Positions 26,328 to 35,595 of a stretch of 64,000 bases of DNA are shown piece by piece. Each line of letters starts with the position of its first letter. Position 1 is the first letter of the stretch. Origin of the DNA: Methyloferula stellata AR4 (GTDB taxonomy: Bacteria; Pseudomonadota; Alphaproteobacteria; Rhizobiales; Beijerinckiaceae); the NCBI RefSeq assembly GCF_000385335.1, contig NZ_ARWA01000001.1, forward strand, positions 186,001-250,000, read 5' to 3'. The position numbers were made by a program, and so were the translations under genes. The notes beneath the pieces were generated by a model, which had not been told where the DNA came from, did not search any database, and was given only the letters and a program-made list of their open reading frames with translations.

Positions 26328-26477
26328 TCCAAAGGTTTATATCGTGACGGGCGCCCGCTCAAGGCGCCTGAGTCAGCCTTTTGTGTGGACAGACCCCGCC
26401 CAGGGCTGCGATGCCACTGCGCTAAAGACACGCATTCTTCTACCATCGGGCTCCTCACTCCGCTGCCGGGCCCTGAC

Positions 26478-27677
26478 ATGAGAGCCGCGCTTTTGCCTAC
26501 GCAACCTAAGCTTTTCCCGGACAGCAGCAGCGAGAACCTGCTCGCGGCAGCGGGCGATCTCGGCCCGCGATTCGGACTGCTCCCGCGCGAGAAAATTCAT
26601 TTTCTCCTGCGCCGGGGCATGATCTTGAGCCTCGCGCCGATCGACGACGCGCAGATTCAACCGGCAAGCCTCGACCTCAGGCTCGGTGCCCGCGCGTATC
26701 GCGTGCGCGCCAGCTTTCTGCCGGGCAAAGACAAGACGGTTTTGGATCAACTCACGGTTCTGAAATCCGACGAGATCGATCTTGAAGGCGATGGCGCAAT
26801 CCTTGAACGCGGCTGCGTCTATGTCGTGCCTTTGCTCGAACATCTGAGCCTGCCCGAAAGTATTTCCGCGGTCGCCAATCCGAAAAGCTCGACCGGACGG
26901 CTCGATATTTTCACAAGACTCATCACCGATAGCAGCGAAGTCTTCGATCATGTCGCGCGCGGCTATACGGGACAGCTTTACGCCGAGATTTCGCCGCGCA
27001 GTTTCAGCGTGCGGGTTCACAAAGGTTCGCGGCTCAATCAGATTCGTTTCCGGCGCTGGAATTCGCAGCAATTCAACGTGACGGACTTCGGGCTCGACGA
27101 TCGCGAGCTACGTCAACGGCACGAAGAAAAGAGGCTCGTCGATGGCGAATTGCATCTGCGCCACGGATTGATCCTGCGCATCGCTCTCGACGGCGAAACG
27201 CTTGGGCCGGTCATCGGCTATCGCGCGCAAAAACATACCGACCCTATCGATGTGGACCGCGTCGGCGCCTATGAACTGAAAGATTTCTGGGAGCCGATCG
27301 CCGCGCGCAATGACAGACGGCTGATCCTCGATCCGGGCGAGTTCTACATTCTCGCCTCGCAGGAAAGGATGCACATTCCGCCCGATCTTGCAGCCGAGAT
27401 GATTCCGATCGATCCCTCCATGGGTGAGTTTCGCGTCCATTATGCAGGCTTCTTCGATCCCGGCTTCGGCTTCAGCCCTGACGGCGTGCCAGGCGCGCGC
27501 GGCGTTTTGGAAGTCCGCAGCCATGAGGTGCCCTTCATTCTCGAAGATGGGCAGGTCATCGGCCGCTTGATGTTCGAGAAAATGGCCGAAGCCCCGCAGG
27601 TGCTCTACGGCCAGGCCGGCTCATCCAATTATCAGGGCCAGGGCTTGAAGCTCTCGAAACATTTCAAGATGAGCTGA
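26478..27677 (+). CDS. dcd: 2'-deoxycytidine 5'-triphosphate deaminase, long alphaproteobacterial form
   Basis: This is a 399-residue protein, twice the size of E. coli Dcd. The first half has the dCTP deaminase/dUTPase fold: QIQPASLDLRLG, VANPKSSTGRLDIFTRL and GYTGQLYAEISPRSF. The second half repeats the fold with EMIPIDPSMGEFRVHYAGFFD and FILEDGQVIGRLMF. It deaminates dCTP to dUTP for thymidylate synthesis. I chose ATG 26478 (MRAALLPTQPK); the frame runs far upstream to 25428 across metZ, but that part is an antisense shadow. Confidence 0.93.
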   Translation: MRAALLPTQPKLFPDSSSENLLAAAGDLGPRFGLLPREKIHFLLRRGMILSLAPIDDAQIQPASLDLRLGARAYRVRASFLPGKDKTVLDQLTVLKSDEIDLEGDGAILERGCVYVVPLLEHLSLPESISAVANPKSSTGRLDIFTRLITDSSEVFDHVARGYTGQLYAEISPRSFSVRVHKGSRLNQIRFRRWNSQQFNVTDFGLDDRELRQRHEEKRLVDGELHLRHGLILRIALDGETLGPVIGYRAQKHTDPIDVDRVGAYELKDFWEPIAARNDRRLILDPGEFYILASQERMHIPPDLAAEMIPIDPSMGEFRVHYAGFFDPGFGFSPDGVPGARGVLEVRSHEVPFILEDGQVIGRLMFEKMAEAPQVLYGQAGSSNYQGQGLKLSKHFKMS

Positions 27678-27768
27678 GGCGCCGAACTCGGGCCGTCATA
27701 AAAAATGTGACCGCAGATCAAAATAATTATAAGGAGGCGACAACTTACCTATTTGCCCGGACCGCGAC

Positions 27769-28077
27769 ATGAGAAACTGGGACGTCTTTTTTACGGCGAC
27801 GAAACTCTCCAAAGGGCTCGAACTGGATTTCGTCGAAAATCCAGCGACGAGCGAGGACGGATCGCTCGCCCGCAACGATATCTTGAATTTCGAGATCACT
27901 CTGCGGCGTAGCAAATTCGACGGCATGGTCGTCGAGGTCCGCCCGGACGGCGATGTCATCATCATGGCGCAGAATGCGCGCTGGCGGATTTCGAAGCCAA
28001 CCGAGTCAGACAAAGTTCATCCCGTTGCGCTAAGAACAAAGCCGCATATCTGGTTCATCCGCGAGGAAATTGGTTAA
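27769..28077 (+). CDS. Small uncharacterised protein (102 aa)
   Basis: This is a 102-residue frame starting MRNWDVFFTATKLSKG with a beta-rich look (FDGMVVEVRPDGDVIIMAQNARW). I recognise no family. A strong AAGGAGG occurs at 27731 but is 32 bp from the ATG, so the start is uncertain. The stop codon TAA is the first three bases of family A repeat copy 4. A frame of similar length on the other strand is judged a shadow. Confidence 0.5.
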   Translation: MRNWDVFFTATKLSKGLELDFVENPATSEDGSLARNDILNFEITLRRSKFDGMVVEVRPDGDVIIMAQNARWRISKPTESDKVHPVALRTKPHIWFIREEIG

Positions 28078-28190
28078 AGCGGGACAAGCAAAACTGTGGA
28101 GCGGTTTTGCGCCCGCATCCCGCTTTAAGTCCTTAGAATCGATCACGTTAATGATTATGGATTGATTCAATTCATAATCATCGTGATCTA
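28076..28190. repeat. Family A hairpin repeat, copy 4
   Basis: AAAGCGGGACAAGC ... CATCCCGCTTT is followed by the second palindrome (ATGATTATGGATTGATTCAA ... CATAATCATCGTGATCTA). Compensating changes in both arms keep the stems paired although the sequence differs from copy 1. It provides the stop codon of the upstream gene. Confidence 0.85.
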
Positions 28191-28307
28191 ATAGGTCACA
28201 TCTCCGCGAATTGGTATACCAGGCCTTGCCACAGGCTCCCCAAAGGGCGATATACGGAGAAAGAAATGGGAGGAAAGTCCAAGCTGAGCCACTGAAAGGT
28301 AAAAGCT

Positions 28308-28895
28308 TTGTTGACTTTCGAGAATCGTTCGCGGGTACGCCGCCTGTGGCTATCCGACCTCCCCGCGTTCAAGGCTCATCTCCATCGCCTCGACCGGGAC
28401 ACGTTGCACGACCGCTTCGGCTGTTACGCGGCAGACTCCGTCCTTGATGAATATGCCCAGACCTGTCTTTCCGACGGCTCGATCGTCTATGGCTATTTCG
28501 AAGGCGATTTGATGCGTGGCGCTGGTGAATTGCGCCTGAAAGCCGGTGCGGGCGAAGCCGCGATGAGTGTCGAAAGCGATTGGCGCCACCATGGCATCGG
28601 AACCGAGCTTTTCTCCCGCGTGATCCGCGCCGCCTGTAATCGCGGCGTCGAATCCCTGTCGATCCTGTGCCTGCCGCATAATCAGGCGATGCTCGAACTC
28701 GCGCGTAAATTCGACGCCGAGCTGCATTTCGAAAGCGATGAAATCACCGGGCAGCTCATCGCCCGCGAAATTTCGCCCCTGGCGCTCTGGGACGAATATG
28801 TCGAAGACAGCCTTGGCTTTGTCGATGCCATGTTCGACGCGCAAAAGCACCTTTTGGAGAAATTTCTCCATGGACCGGGCGTTCTTCCCTCCTGA
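28308..28895 (+). CDS. GNAT family N-acetyltransferase
   Basis: This is a 195-residue GNAT protein. The acetyl-CoA site reads DWRHHGIGTELFSRVIRAA, matching the R-x-x-G-x-G/A signature, after the strand AAMSVES. LCLPHNQAMLELARKF follows as motif B. The start is a TTG with AAAGG close upstream, so the exact N-terminus is uncertain. The substrate is unknown. Neighbouring genes give no pathway hint. Confidence 0.85.
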   Translation: MLTFENRSRVRRLWLSDLPAFKAHLHRLDRDTLHDRFGCYAADSVLDEYAQTCLSDGSIVYGYFEGDLMRGAGELRLKAGAGEAAMSVESDWRHHGIGTELFSRVIRAACNRGVESLSILCLPHNQAMLELARKFDAELHFESDEITGQLIAREISPLALWDEYVEDSLGFVDAMFDAQKHLLEKFLHGPGVLPS

Positions 28896-28974
28896 GGATC
28901 TGGCCCTATCTCAAAAGCGGGCTATCTTGGAACGCATGCGTTCCGAGAGTCTTTAATCGAGATGGGAGACAGTC

Positions 28975-29346
28975 GTGAAGCACCATCAACCTTATCTGTC
29001 CGCCGAAGCCTTGGGGATCGAGGATTGGGAGCGCGAAGAGCTGATCGGGCTCTGGCCGAAGCTCATGGCGGACACGATCGAAGTCGATATGCATCAGGCG
29101 GCGTCCGATTGCGGCACGATCTGCTGCATCGGCGGCCATATGGCTCTATCGCATGGCATTTCGGTCCTTGGCGCACGCCGTTACGTGCAAAATAACGAGC
29201 CCTTGTCAGAGCTCTTCTTTCCCGACCGGACCATCAATTTTCAGCATAGCGGCTGGCGCGCCAAAGCGCCTCAAGCAGGCCAAGCCATCTTGAACTTCCT
29301 CACCACCGGCAAGCCGGATTGGGATGGCGTCATGTCGAAAGCTTGA
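28975..29346 (+). CDS. Small uncharacterised protein with CGTICCIGGH segment
   Basis: This is a 123-residue GTG-initiated protein with GGGAGA about 8 nt upstream. A helical N-terminus (ALGIEDWEREELIGLWPKL) is followed by DCGTICCIGGHMALSHG, whose clustered cysteines and histidine suggest a metal or structural site. The C-terminus is WRAKAPQAGQAILNFLTTG. I do not recognise the family. It lies 79 bp after the GNAT gene in the same direction. Confidence 0.6.
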   Translation: MKHHQPYLSAEALGIEDWEREELIGLWPKLMADTIEVDMHQAASDCGTICCIGGHMALSHGISVLGARRYVQNNEPLSELFFPDRTINFQHSGWRAKAPQAGQAILNFLTTGKPDWDGVMSKA

Positions 29347-29382
29347 TCGCAGACGCCGCCGGAAGAACCACAAGATAACAAG

Positions 29383-29574
29383 CTAATGTTTCGGCGTCGG
29401 CGGAATGGCCAGCCAATGCGTGGCGCCTTCATAGGGTTCTGCATTGCGGTCGAGCCATGCCCGCAAAATCGGATTCCACGCGATCAGCTCGAAGACATCT
29501 TCCGCGCCTGCCTTGCAGACAAGAATTTCACTGCCGTCTTTCGGCGCTGTCGCCATAGGCTGCCACTCGCTCAC
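29383..29574 (-). CDS. DUF551-like small protein
   Basis: This is a 63-residue protein beginning at GTG 29574 with GGAG 8 nt upstream. The sequence WQPMATAPKDGSEILVC ... YEGATHWLAIPPTP is the pattern of DUF551-type proteins common in phages and bacteria (TAPKDG near the N-terminus, THWxPxP at the end). The frame extends to 29925 but the extra part has no coding character. Function is unknown. Confidence 0.7.
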   Translation of the reverse strand: MSEWQPMATAPKDGSEILVCKAGAEDVFELIAWNPILRAWLDRNAEPYEGATHWLAIPPTPKH

Positions 29575-29992
29575 GTCCTGGTCTCCAAACTCATCGTCTT
29601 TTCGGCGGGTTCTATAGCGGATTTCGGGCCAGTGGCGAGAAGAGATCCGGGTCCCAAACAAAGCCGGCGCGAAGACCCAAAACTGGAGTATTAGGTCGTT
29701 AATACGGTGCCATTTTACCTTGTGGTACCAGTAATACCCAGCTAAGCAGCGCTTTTCCAAGCTTTGCGATTTACAAAACGACGTGGAATCTCCAAAACTG
29801 ATAGTAATCTTCCAGCAGAGTGGCTCCAAGGTCATAGGCTCGACCCCTGCAATTGTGTATATGAAGGCTTCAAGCTGTAGGAAGATTTTAAGTGATAAAG
29901 ACCAAAGTTCATATCGAGGGGCCATATCGTGGCCATGGACTTAAGGTCGAGCGACCGGCATGGCCCGGCCGCTACAGACAGGAGTTTTGAAG
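29575..29992. other. 418-bp gene-free stretch, AT-rich
   Basis: No convincing coding region, RNA gene or known repeat is seen. Base composition falls well below that of the flanks between about 29690 and 29920. GGTGCCA/TGGTACC half-sites at about 29707-29731 give a weak inverted repeat. It contains the upstream region of both the DUF551-like gene and the small secreted protein. Confidence 0.5.
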
Positions 29993-30301
29993 ATGGCTCA
30001 CAGTCTCAAGCGGATGGCGCTGACGGCGATGGCTTTGACCGCGATTTTAAGCCAGCTCGGCGCCGCTCAGGCCCAAACCGGTTACAGTTATTTGTTTTGG
30101 CCCTATTTCACGGCGGCGCCCGCTCCCAGCCAGGTCCGTGTTCCGGCCCAGCAGGCCGCGGCTCAGCCGAGCGCCGCGCCGCGCCGTGTACCGCAAGATT
30201 TCATCCATGAAACGGCCGAGATCAGATATGCGCCGAGCCCCGAAATCGGGCGCCCGGCCTATGGCTCTTCCCAGTCCGTCATCCTTGGCGTCGGCTATTA
30301 A
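29993..30301 (+). CDS. Small secreted protein
   Basis: This 102-residue protein starts at ATG 29993 with AGGAG upstream. A clear signal peptide (MAHSLKRMALTAMALTAILS ... AAQAQ) leaves a ~75-residue mature part rich in Pro, Ala and Gln, ending SVILGVGY. No domain is recognised. The terminal aromatic residue and short size do not prove an outer-membrane location. Confidence 0.6.
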   Translation: MAHSLKRMALTAMALTAILSQLGAAQAQTGYSYLFWPYFTAAPAPSQVRVPAQQAAAQPSAAPRRVPQDFIHETAEIRYAPSPEIGRPAYGSSQSVILGVGY

Positions 30302-30370
30302 GCCGGACCACCGGCAAGCAGACACCACGCCGCTCGAAAAGCGAGTAAGCCTGACCGCGGTCGGAAACCT

Positions 30371-30988
30371 TTATTTCGGCAAGGCGGCATAGGCCTTGTC
30401 GAAGCCCTTGATGGGAATATTGATCGTGACATCCCGGCCATCCGAAGAGTGTATGATGGCCTGCACTTCGGCCGTCGCCGCGATATCGCGGACCAAAGCG
30501 GCATCGAGCGGCTGGGTTGCGATGCAATGGCCCGTCTCGCAGGCCGTGTAGGGAACCGTGTGATTTCCCTTAGCCAATTTCAAATCGACGCCGGGAGCTA
30601 TCGAGACGCCGGTCGGCGTTTGCAGGGTCATAAGCTGGTGGTTTTCGTCGTCGGTGCCGATCGTCCAGGAAAAGACGACCTGGTTCTGATTGTTATTCTG
30701 TTGAGCGATCTGCAGCAGCGCGAAACAAATGCGCTTGCGTTTGCCTTCGGCGAATTCGCGGCAGGTCACGCTCCAATTGTCGAAATTCAAGATTTCGGTT
30801 CTAACGGGCTGCGGTGGAGCCGGCGGCTGCGCCTGGGGCTGTGCCGCCGGGGCGGCGGCCGGAGCCGGAGCCGCCGCCTGCTGCTTTTGCTGCCCGACAC
30901 GGATGGCCCCTTGAGCGAAAGCCGCTCCCGGAACGGCGATCAAAACGGCGAAGCCGAAGGTCAAAATGCGCAATGGAGTTCCCAACAT
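30371..30988 (-). CDS. Invasion associated locus B (IalB) family protein
   Basis: This is a 205-residue periplasmic protein. The signal peptide (MLGTPLRILTFGFAVLIAV ... AFA) is followed by a Gln/Ala/Pro linker and the IalB domain with its hallmark FDNWSVTC, ICFALLQI and CETGHCIATQPL cysteines. IalB proteins are widespread in alphaproteobacteria and are not virulence-specific; function is unclear. I chose start 30988 because the signal peptide then begins the protein. Confidence 0.9.
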   Translation of the reverse strand: MLGTPLRILTFGFAVLIAVPGAAFAQGAIRVGQQKQQAAAPAPAAAPAAQPQAQPPAPPQPVRTEILNFDNWSVTCREFAEGKRKRICFALLQIAQQNNNQNQVVFSWTIGTDDENHQLMTLQTPTGVSIAPGVDLKLAKGNHTVPYTACETGHCIATQPLDAALVRDIAATAEVQAIIHSSDGRDVTINIPIKGFDKAYAALPK

Positions 30989-31206
30989 CGGAACAAGCCT
31001 TTCTGTCTCAACCGGCAGCCTGAGCGGAGCCTTGTACGATTTCCGCCTTCCCATCGGCAAGCGGAACATCGGAAAAGGGCGGAAGCTCGATAGGTCAGGA
31101 ATTTTTACATCCGGCTGGAACGCTATAGGACTTTAAGACGCTGGGGATAGGCGGCGATACCCGTCGCCCCAATATAGGGGGACACATTTTCCATGCGATA
31201 CCCTTC

Positions 31207-32232
31207 ATGACGAGCAATTCCGTTCAAGACCCGGCCTCCACAGATTCGCTCCGTGCCCAATTGGACTCGATCTATGCCTCTTCAATCGATGCCATCGTGA
31301 CCATCGATGAGAAGGACGCTATTTCGGGCTGGAACGCCGCAGCCGAGCGGCTTTTCGGATATACGGCGGCGGAAGTCCTCGGGAAAAACTTTTCCGACAT
31401 CGATCCTTCGCCCGACAGGGTCTCAGAGCGCCATCAATTCCTGCAACGTCTGCACGGCGGCGAACCGATCGAATTTCAGGCCATCCGGCACCGCAAGAAT
31501 GGCGAGCCCATCGAAATCCTGGTCCGTGGCGCGCCGATGAAGGCGCCGGACGGCCACATGATCGGCGCATCCTTCGTGGTCCGCGACATTACCTCGCTGA
31601 AACAGCGCGAGCAGCACGTGCATTTTCTGATGCGGGAGCTGACGCATCGCTCGAAAAACCTTTTGGCCGTGATCCAGGCCATGGCCCGGCAATCGCTCAG
31701 TCATCTGAGTTCGCCCGAGGAATTCGTCACACGGTTCAGCGAACGTCTGAGCGGCCTCGCGGGCTCGCATGACCTTTTATCCAATGTCGATTGGGAAGGG
31801 GCTTCGCTCGGCGATCTCATCCGGTCGCAACTGCGCCATTACGAAGACCGGTTCGACGAAAAATTTCATCTCGAAGGACCAGATCTGTTTCTGCGGCCGG
31901 AGGCGGCGCAGAATATCGGGATCGCCTTGCACGAACTGTCGACCAATGCGGCCAAATATGGCGCCTTGTCGGTGCCGGAAGGGCACGTCTCCATCTCCTG
32001 GCAATTGAAGACGGAAAAGGATGTCCCGAGGCTTCAAATGACCTGGCAGGAGAAAGGCGGGCCTTCCGTCAACCCGCCCGGCCACAAGGGTTTCGGCCAT
32101 ATCGTGATGGAACGCATCACGGGACAGGCGCTGGGCGGCACATCGCACGCGGATTTCAATCCCGAAGGCGTCGCCTGGCACCTCGACGTTCCCGCGGGCT
32201 CGATCGTGCTCGAACGCGAAAAGACCGAATAA
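31207..32232 (+). CDS. PAS-HWE family sensor histidine kinase
   Basis: This is a 341-residue cytoplasmic kinase. A PAS domain (residues ~18-135: AIVTIDEKDAISGWNAAAERLFGYTAAE, then VVRDIT) precedes the HWE-type dimerisation helix with LMRELTHRSKNLLAVIQAMA, where His is the phosphoacceptor. The N box reads ALHELSTNAAKYGAL. HWE kinases are typical of alphaproteobacteria and often feed the general stress response or light/redox pathways. No partner regulator or membrane segment is adjacent. Confidence 0.92.
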   Translation: MTSNSVQDPASTDSLRAQLDSIYASSIDAIVTIDEKDAISGWNAAAERLFGYTAAEVLGKNFSDIDPSPDRVSERHQFLQRLHGGEPIEFQAIRHRKNGEPIEILVRGAPMKAPDGHMIGASFVVRDITSLKQREQHVHFLMRELTHRSKNLLAVIQAMARQSLSHLSSPEEFVTRFSERLSGLAGSHDLLSNVDWEGASLGDLIRSQLRHYEDRFDEKFHLEGPDLFLRPEAAQNIGIALHELSTNAAKYGALSVPEGHVSISWQLKTEKDVPRLQMTWQEKGGPSVNPPGHKGFGHIVMERITGQALGGTSHADFNPEGVAWHLDVPAGSIVLEREKTE

Positions 32233-32242
32233 TCGACGTCGC

Positions 32243-34795
32243 TTAAGTCGCCCGCGCACTTTGCTGCGCGGTCAACGGGAGCGCACGCGCCTGCGGTCCT
32301 TCTTGCCGGCGCGGCGGCGTGAAACCGCGCAGCCGCAAGGCATTGCCAAGCACGAAGATCGACGAAAAGGCCATTGCGCCCGCAGCAAGCATCGGCGACA
32401 AAAGCACGCCATAGGCCGGATAGAGCACGCCCGCGGCAACGGGAACCAGAACGACATTATAGCCGAAGGCCCAGAAGAGATTCTGCTTGATGTTGCGGAT
32501 CACGGCCCGGCTGAGCGTAATCGCCGTTGCGACACTCATCAGATCGTTCGACATCAAGACCACGTCGGCCGTTTCGATGGCGATGTCGGTTCCTGATCCG
32601 ACCGCGATGCCGACATCGGCCTTGGCGAGCGCCGGCGCGTCATTGATGCCGTCGCCTGCGAAAGCGATCGTGCCGCCCTTGGCGCGCAAATCTTCGATGA
32701 CCTTGGCCTTGCCGGCGGGCAAAACCTCGGCGACGACCCGGTCGATACCGGCTTGCGCCGCGATGGCTTCGGCCGTGCGCTGATTGTCGCCGGTGATCAT
32801 GAGCGTTTCGATATGCTCGGCCCGGAGCGCGGCAATGGCCGGCGCGGCAGAGGCTTTCAAAGGATCGGAGACGGCGACGATCGCCGCAAGTCTGCCGTCG
32901 ACCGCCACATAAAGCGGCGTCTTCGCTGCAAGCCCGAAAGGCGCGGTCTGCGCGGCGACTGATCCGATATCATAGCCAAGCTTGGTCATGAAACGGTCGG
33001 CGCCGACTTCGATCTTTTTGCCGGCGACGCGCGCCGTCACGCCAAATCCCGCTTCGGCGGAAAAATCGCTGACCTCAGCGAGCTTGAGCCCCGCCTGCTC
33101 GGCCGCCGTTACGATAGCCTTGCCGATCGGATGTTCCGAGCGCGCTTCGACGGAAGCGACAAGCGCCAGAACTTCGTCGCGCGAAAATCCCTCGAGGGAT
33201 ATGAAATCGGTCAGTTCCGGGTGGCCCTTGGTGAGCGTGCCTGTCTTATCGAAGGCGATCACGGTCACGTCGCGCAATGTCTGCAACGCCGTGCCTTGAC
33301 GAAACAAAATGCCGAGTTCGGCGCCGCGTCCGGTGCCGACCATGATCGACGTCGGCGTCGCCAACCCCATCGCACAGGGACAAGCGATGATCAGAACCGC
33401 GACCATGCTGGTCAGCGCATAAGGCAGAGCAGGCGCGGGCCCAAGGAAATACCAGAGAAGGAAGGTCAAAGCCGCGATGCCCATCACGGCCGGGACGAAC
33501 CGGCCTGCGACTTTGTCGGCCAAGGCTTGGATCGGCAGTTTCGCGCCTTGCGCATCTTCGACCATGCGGATGATCTGCGACAAGACGCTGTCCGCGCCAA
33601 GTTTTGTCGCGCGCAGGGAGAAGCTGCCGGAGCCGTTGAGCGTTCCGCCGACAACCGGCGCTCCAACCGTTTTGGCCTTGGGGTCCGCTTCGCCGGTCAG
33701 CATCGATTCATCGATGAAGGATGAGCCTTCCACGATTTCGCCGTCGACGGGCACGGTTTCGCCGGGCCGGACCATGAGGATGTCGTCCTTGACGACGGCC
33801 TCAAGCGGGATTTCGACCGTCTCGCCGTTGCGCACAACCCGCGCGGTTTTCGGCTTCAGGTTAAGCAGATGCCGGATCGCTGCGCCGGTATGGGTCTTGG
33901 CGCGCGCCTCCAAAGTCCGGCCGAGCAGGATCAAAGTGACGATCACGGCCGCTGCTTCGAAATAGACCTGCGCCGTACTCTCGGGAAAAAGACCCGGCGC
34001 GAAAGTGACAAGCGTCGAATAGGCGAAGGCCGCGCCGGCACCGAGGGCGACGAGCGCATTCATCTCCGGCGCACCGCGCAGCAAGGCCGGAATGCCCGAC
34101 GTGAAGAAACGCCGGCCCGGCCCGAACAGAACCACGGCGGTCAGCAGGAATTCCGCCACGCGCAGCGGCGTCGTCCCGATCGTCTGCATGATCCACATGT
34201 GGAACGACGGCACGAGATGGCCGCCCATCTCGACGATGAAGACAGGCGCCGCCAGCAGCGCCGCGAGAACCGTGTCGCGCACGAGCTTTTTGGCATCTTC
34301 ATCGTGATGATGATGAGCTGCGGGGGCGCCGGGTTCGCCCACGGGATGCGCATGATAGCCAGCCTTCTCGACCGCCCGTGCGAGATCGCCGAATTGCACC
34401 GACCCGGCGCTGAACGTCACATGCGCGCGTTCGGTCGCGAGATTGACATTGGCCTCGATCACGCCCGGCACGGCGCGCAATTCTTTTTCGGTGCGCGCGA
34501 TGCAAGACGCGCAATGCATGCCTTCGATATGAAGATCCAAGCTCTCTTGCCGGACGTCAAACCCCGCGGCGCGGATCGCCGCGATGACGGGCTCCGCCTC
34601 CGCAGCTCCGGCGAAACGCACGTCGGCGCGCTCTGTCGCAAGATTGACGGCCACGCTTGCCACGCCCGGCACAGCGGCGACGGCCTTCTCGATCCGTCCG
34701 ACGCAGGACGCGCAATGCATGCCGTCGATCGGCAATTGAAGCCTGGCACCAGCTTCCGGCAGCGCCACGGGCGCGGATACGGTCTCGAGGGACAA
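32243..34795 (-). CDS. copA: Copper-translocating P1B-type ATPase
   Basis: This is an 850-residue Cu(I) export ATPase. Two N-terminal heavy-metal domains each carry GMHCASC. A His-rich linker (AAHHHHDEDA) follows, then the membrane domain with the CPC metal site (IIACPCAMGLATPT), the phosphorylation motif DKTGTLTKG, the HP motif SEHPIGK, TGDNQRTAEAIA and GDGINDAPAL. I chose a TTG start at 34795 because AAGGAG lies 7 nt upstream; the frame runs on to 35044 without similarity. It is divergent from the PNPOx-family gene. Confidence 0.95.
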   Translation of the reverse strand: MSLETVSAPVALPEAGARLQLPIDGMHCASCVGRIEKAVAAVPGVASVAVNLATERADVRFAGAAEAEPVIAAIRAAGFDVRQESLDLHIEGMHCASCIARTEKELRAVPGVIEANVNLATERAHVTFSAGSVQFGDLARAVEKAGYHAHPVGEPGAPAAHHHHDEDAKKLVRDTVLAALLAAPVFIVEMGGHLVPSFHMWIMQTIGTTPLRVAEFLLTAVVLFGPGRRFFTSGIPALLRGAPEMNALVALGAGAAFAYSTLVTFAPGLFPESTAQVYFEAAAVIVTLILLGRTLEARAKTHTGAAIRHLLNLKPKTARVVRNGETVEIPLEAVVKDDILMVRPGETVPVDGEIVEGSSFIDESMLTGEADPKAKTVGAPVVGGTLNGSGSFSLRATKLGADSVLSQIIRMVEDAQGAKLPIQALADKVAGRFVPAVMGIAALTFLLWYFLGPAPALPYALTSMVAVLIIACPCAMGLATPTSIMVGTGRGAELGILFRQGTALQTLRDVTVIAFDKTGTLTKGHPELTDFISLEGFSRDEVLALVASVEARSEHPIGKAIVTAAEQAGLKLAEVSDFSAEAGFGVTARVAGKKIEVGADRFMTKLGYDIGSVAAQTAPFGLAAKTPLYVAVDGRLAAIVAVSDPLKASAAPAIAALRAEHIETLMITGDNQRTAEAIAAQAGIDRVVAEVLPAGKAKVIEDLRAKGGTIAFAGDGINDAPALAKADVGIAVGSGTDIAIETADVVLMSNDLMSVATAITLSRAVIRNIKQNLFWAFGYNVVLVPVAAGVLYPAYGVLLSPMLAAGAMAFSSIFVLGNALRLRGFTPPRRQEGPQARALPLTAQQSARAT

Positions 34796-34938
34796 AGCGG
34801 ATCTCCTTGCACGGGGCGGAAATAGGCGTGTGCCAGATATATGGTATCGTCCCCTTAAAGTGAAAACGGCTTCAAAGGCCATGACCGAGATCAAAAATAA
34901 GCGATCCGGCCGTATCATCCGCCAATCGGGAGGGAAAT

Positions 34939-35595
34939 ATGAGCAAACTCTATTCACCGGCACATCGCGCGCTGCAGGAGAAATTTGACGCGACGCGCAT
35001 GGCCGATCTGATGGAGAATGGTCTTCTGCATTGCGAATTCGCACCGGAAGAAAAAGCCTTCCTCGAAAGTCGCGACATGTTTTTCTTATCGACAGTGGAC
35101 GGTGCTGGACGCCCCACCGTCTCCTATAAGGGCGGCCCCATCGGCTTCGTCAAAGTCACCGGTCCATCGCAGCTCATCTTTCCCTGCTATGACGGCAACG
35201 GCATGTATTATTCGATGGGCAACCTCATGGCTGCGCCCAGGGTCGGCCTGCTCTTCATCGATTTCGAGACCCCGCATCGTCTGCGCGTGCATGGAACGGC
35301 CGAAATCCATTTCGAACATCCGCTGCTCCAAGATTATGCCGAAGCGCAATTCCTGGTCAGCGTCGACGCGGACGAGATCTGGATCAACTGCCCGCGCTAT
35401 ATTCCGACCTATCAAAAACGCGCGGCATCGAAATATGTGCCGCAGCCCGGCCATGACACGCCCGCGCCCGCATGGAAACGCATCGACTTCGTGCAGGACG
35501 CGCTGCCGGCCAAGGATCAAGGCAAGGCGGAAGCGAATGGCGGGCTCCTGAGCGCGGACGATTATTTTGCGCTGCTGGCAAAGGGCGAGGCGTGA
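34939..35595 (+). CDS. Pyridoxamine 5'-phosphate oxidase family flavoprotein
   Basis: This is a 218-residue split-barrel flavoprotein: MFFLSTVDGAGRPTVSYKGG, the FPCYDGNGMYYSMGNL phosphate/flavin region and VGLLFIDFETPHRLRVHG. Such proteins bind FMN or related cofactors; the substrate is unknown and this is not the classical PdxH. GGGAGGGAAAT precedes the ATG. The last 34 bp overlap the convergent Coa1-like gene. Confidence 0.88.
   Translation: MSKLYSPAHRALQEKFDATRMADLMENGLLHCEFAPEEKAFLESRDMFFLSTVDGAGRPTVSYKGGPIGFVKVTGPSQLIFPCYDGNGMYYSMGNLMAAPRVGLLFIDFETPHRLRVHGTAEIHFEHPLLQDYAEAQFLVSVDADEIWINCPRYIPTYQKRAASKYVPQPGHDTPAPAWKRIDFVQDALPAKDQGKAEANGGLLSADDYFALLAKGEA

Noticed and set aside
25428-26477. 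Upstream extension of the dcd frame to 749 codons
   Set aside because: It runs antisense through metZ. The family N-terminus begins at ATG 26478.
26328-26477. SAM-II-type riboswitch before metZ
   Set aside because: A GGCGCC hairpin is present, but the conserved pseudoknot and core bases expected of SAM-II could not be found.
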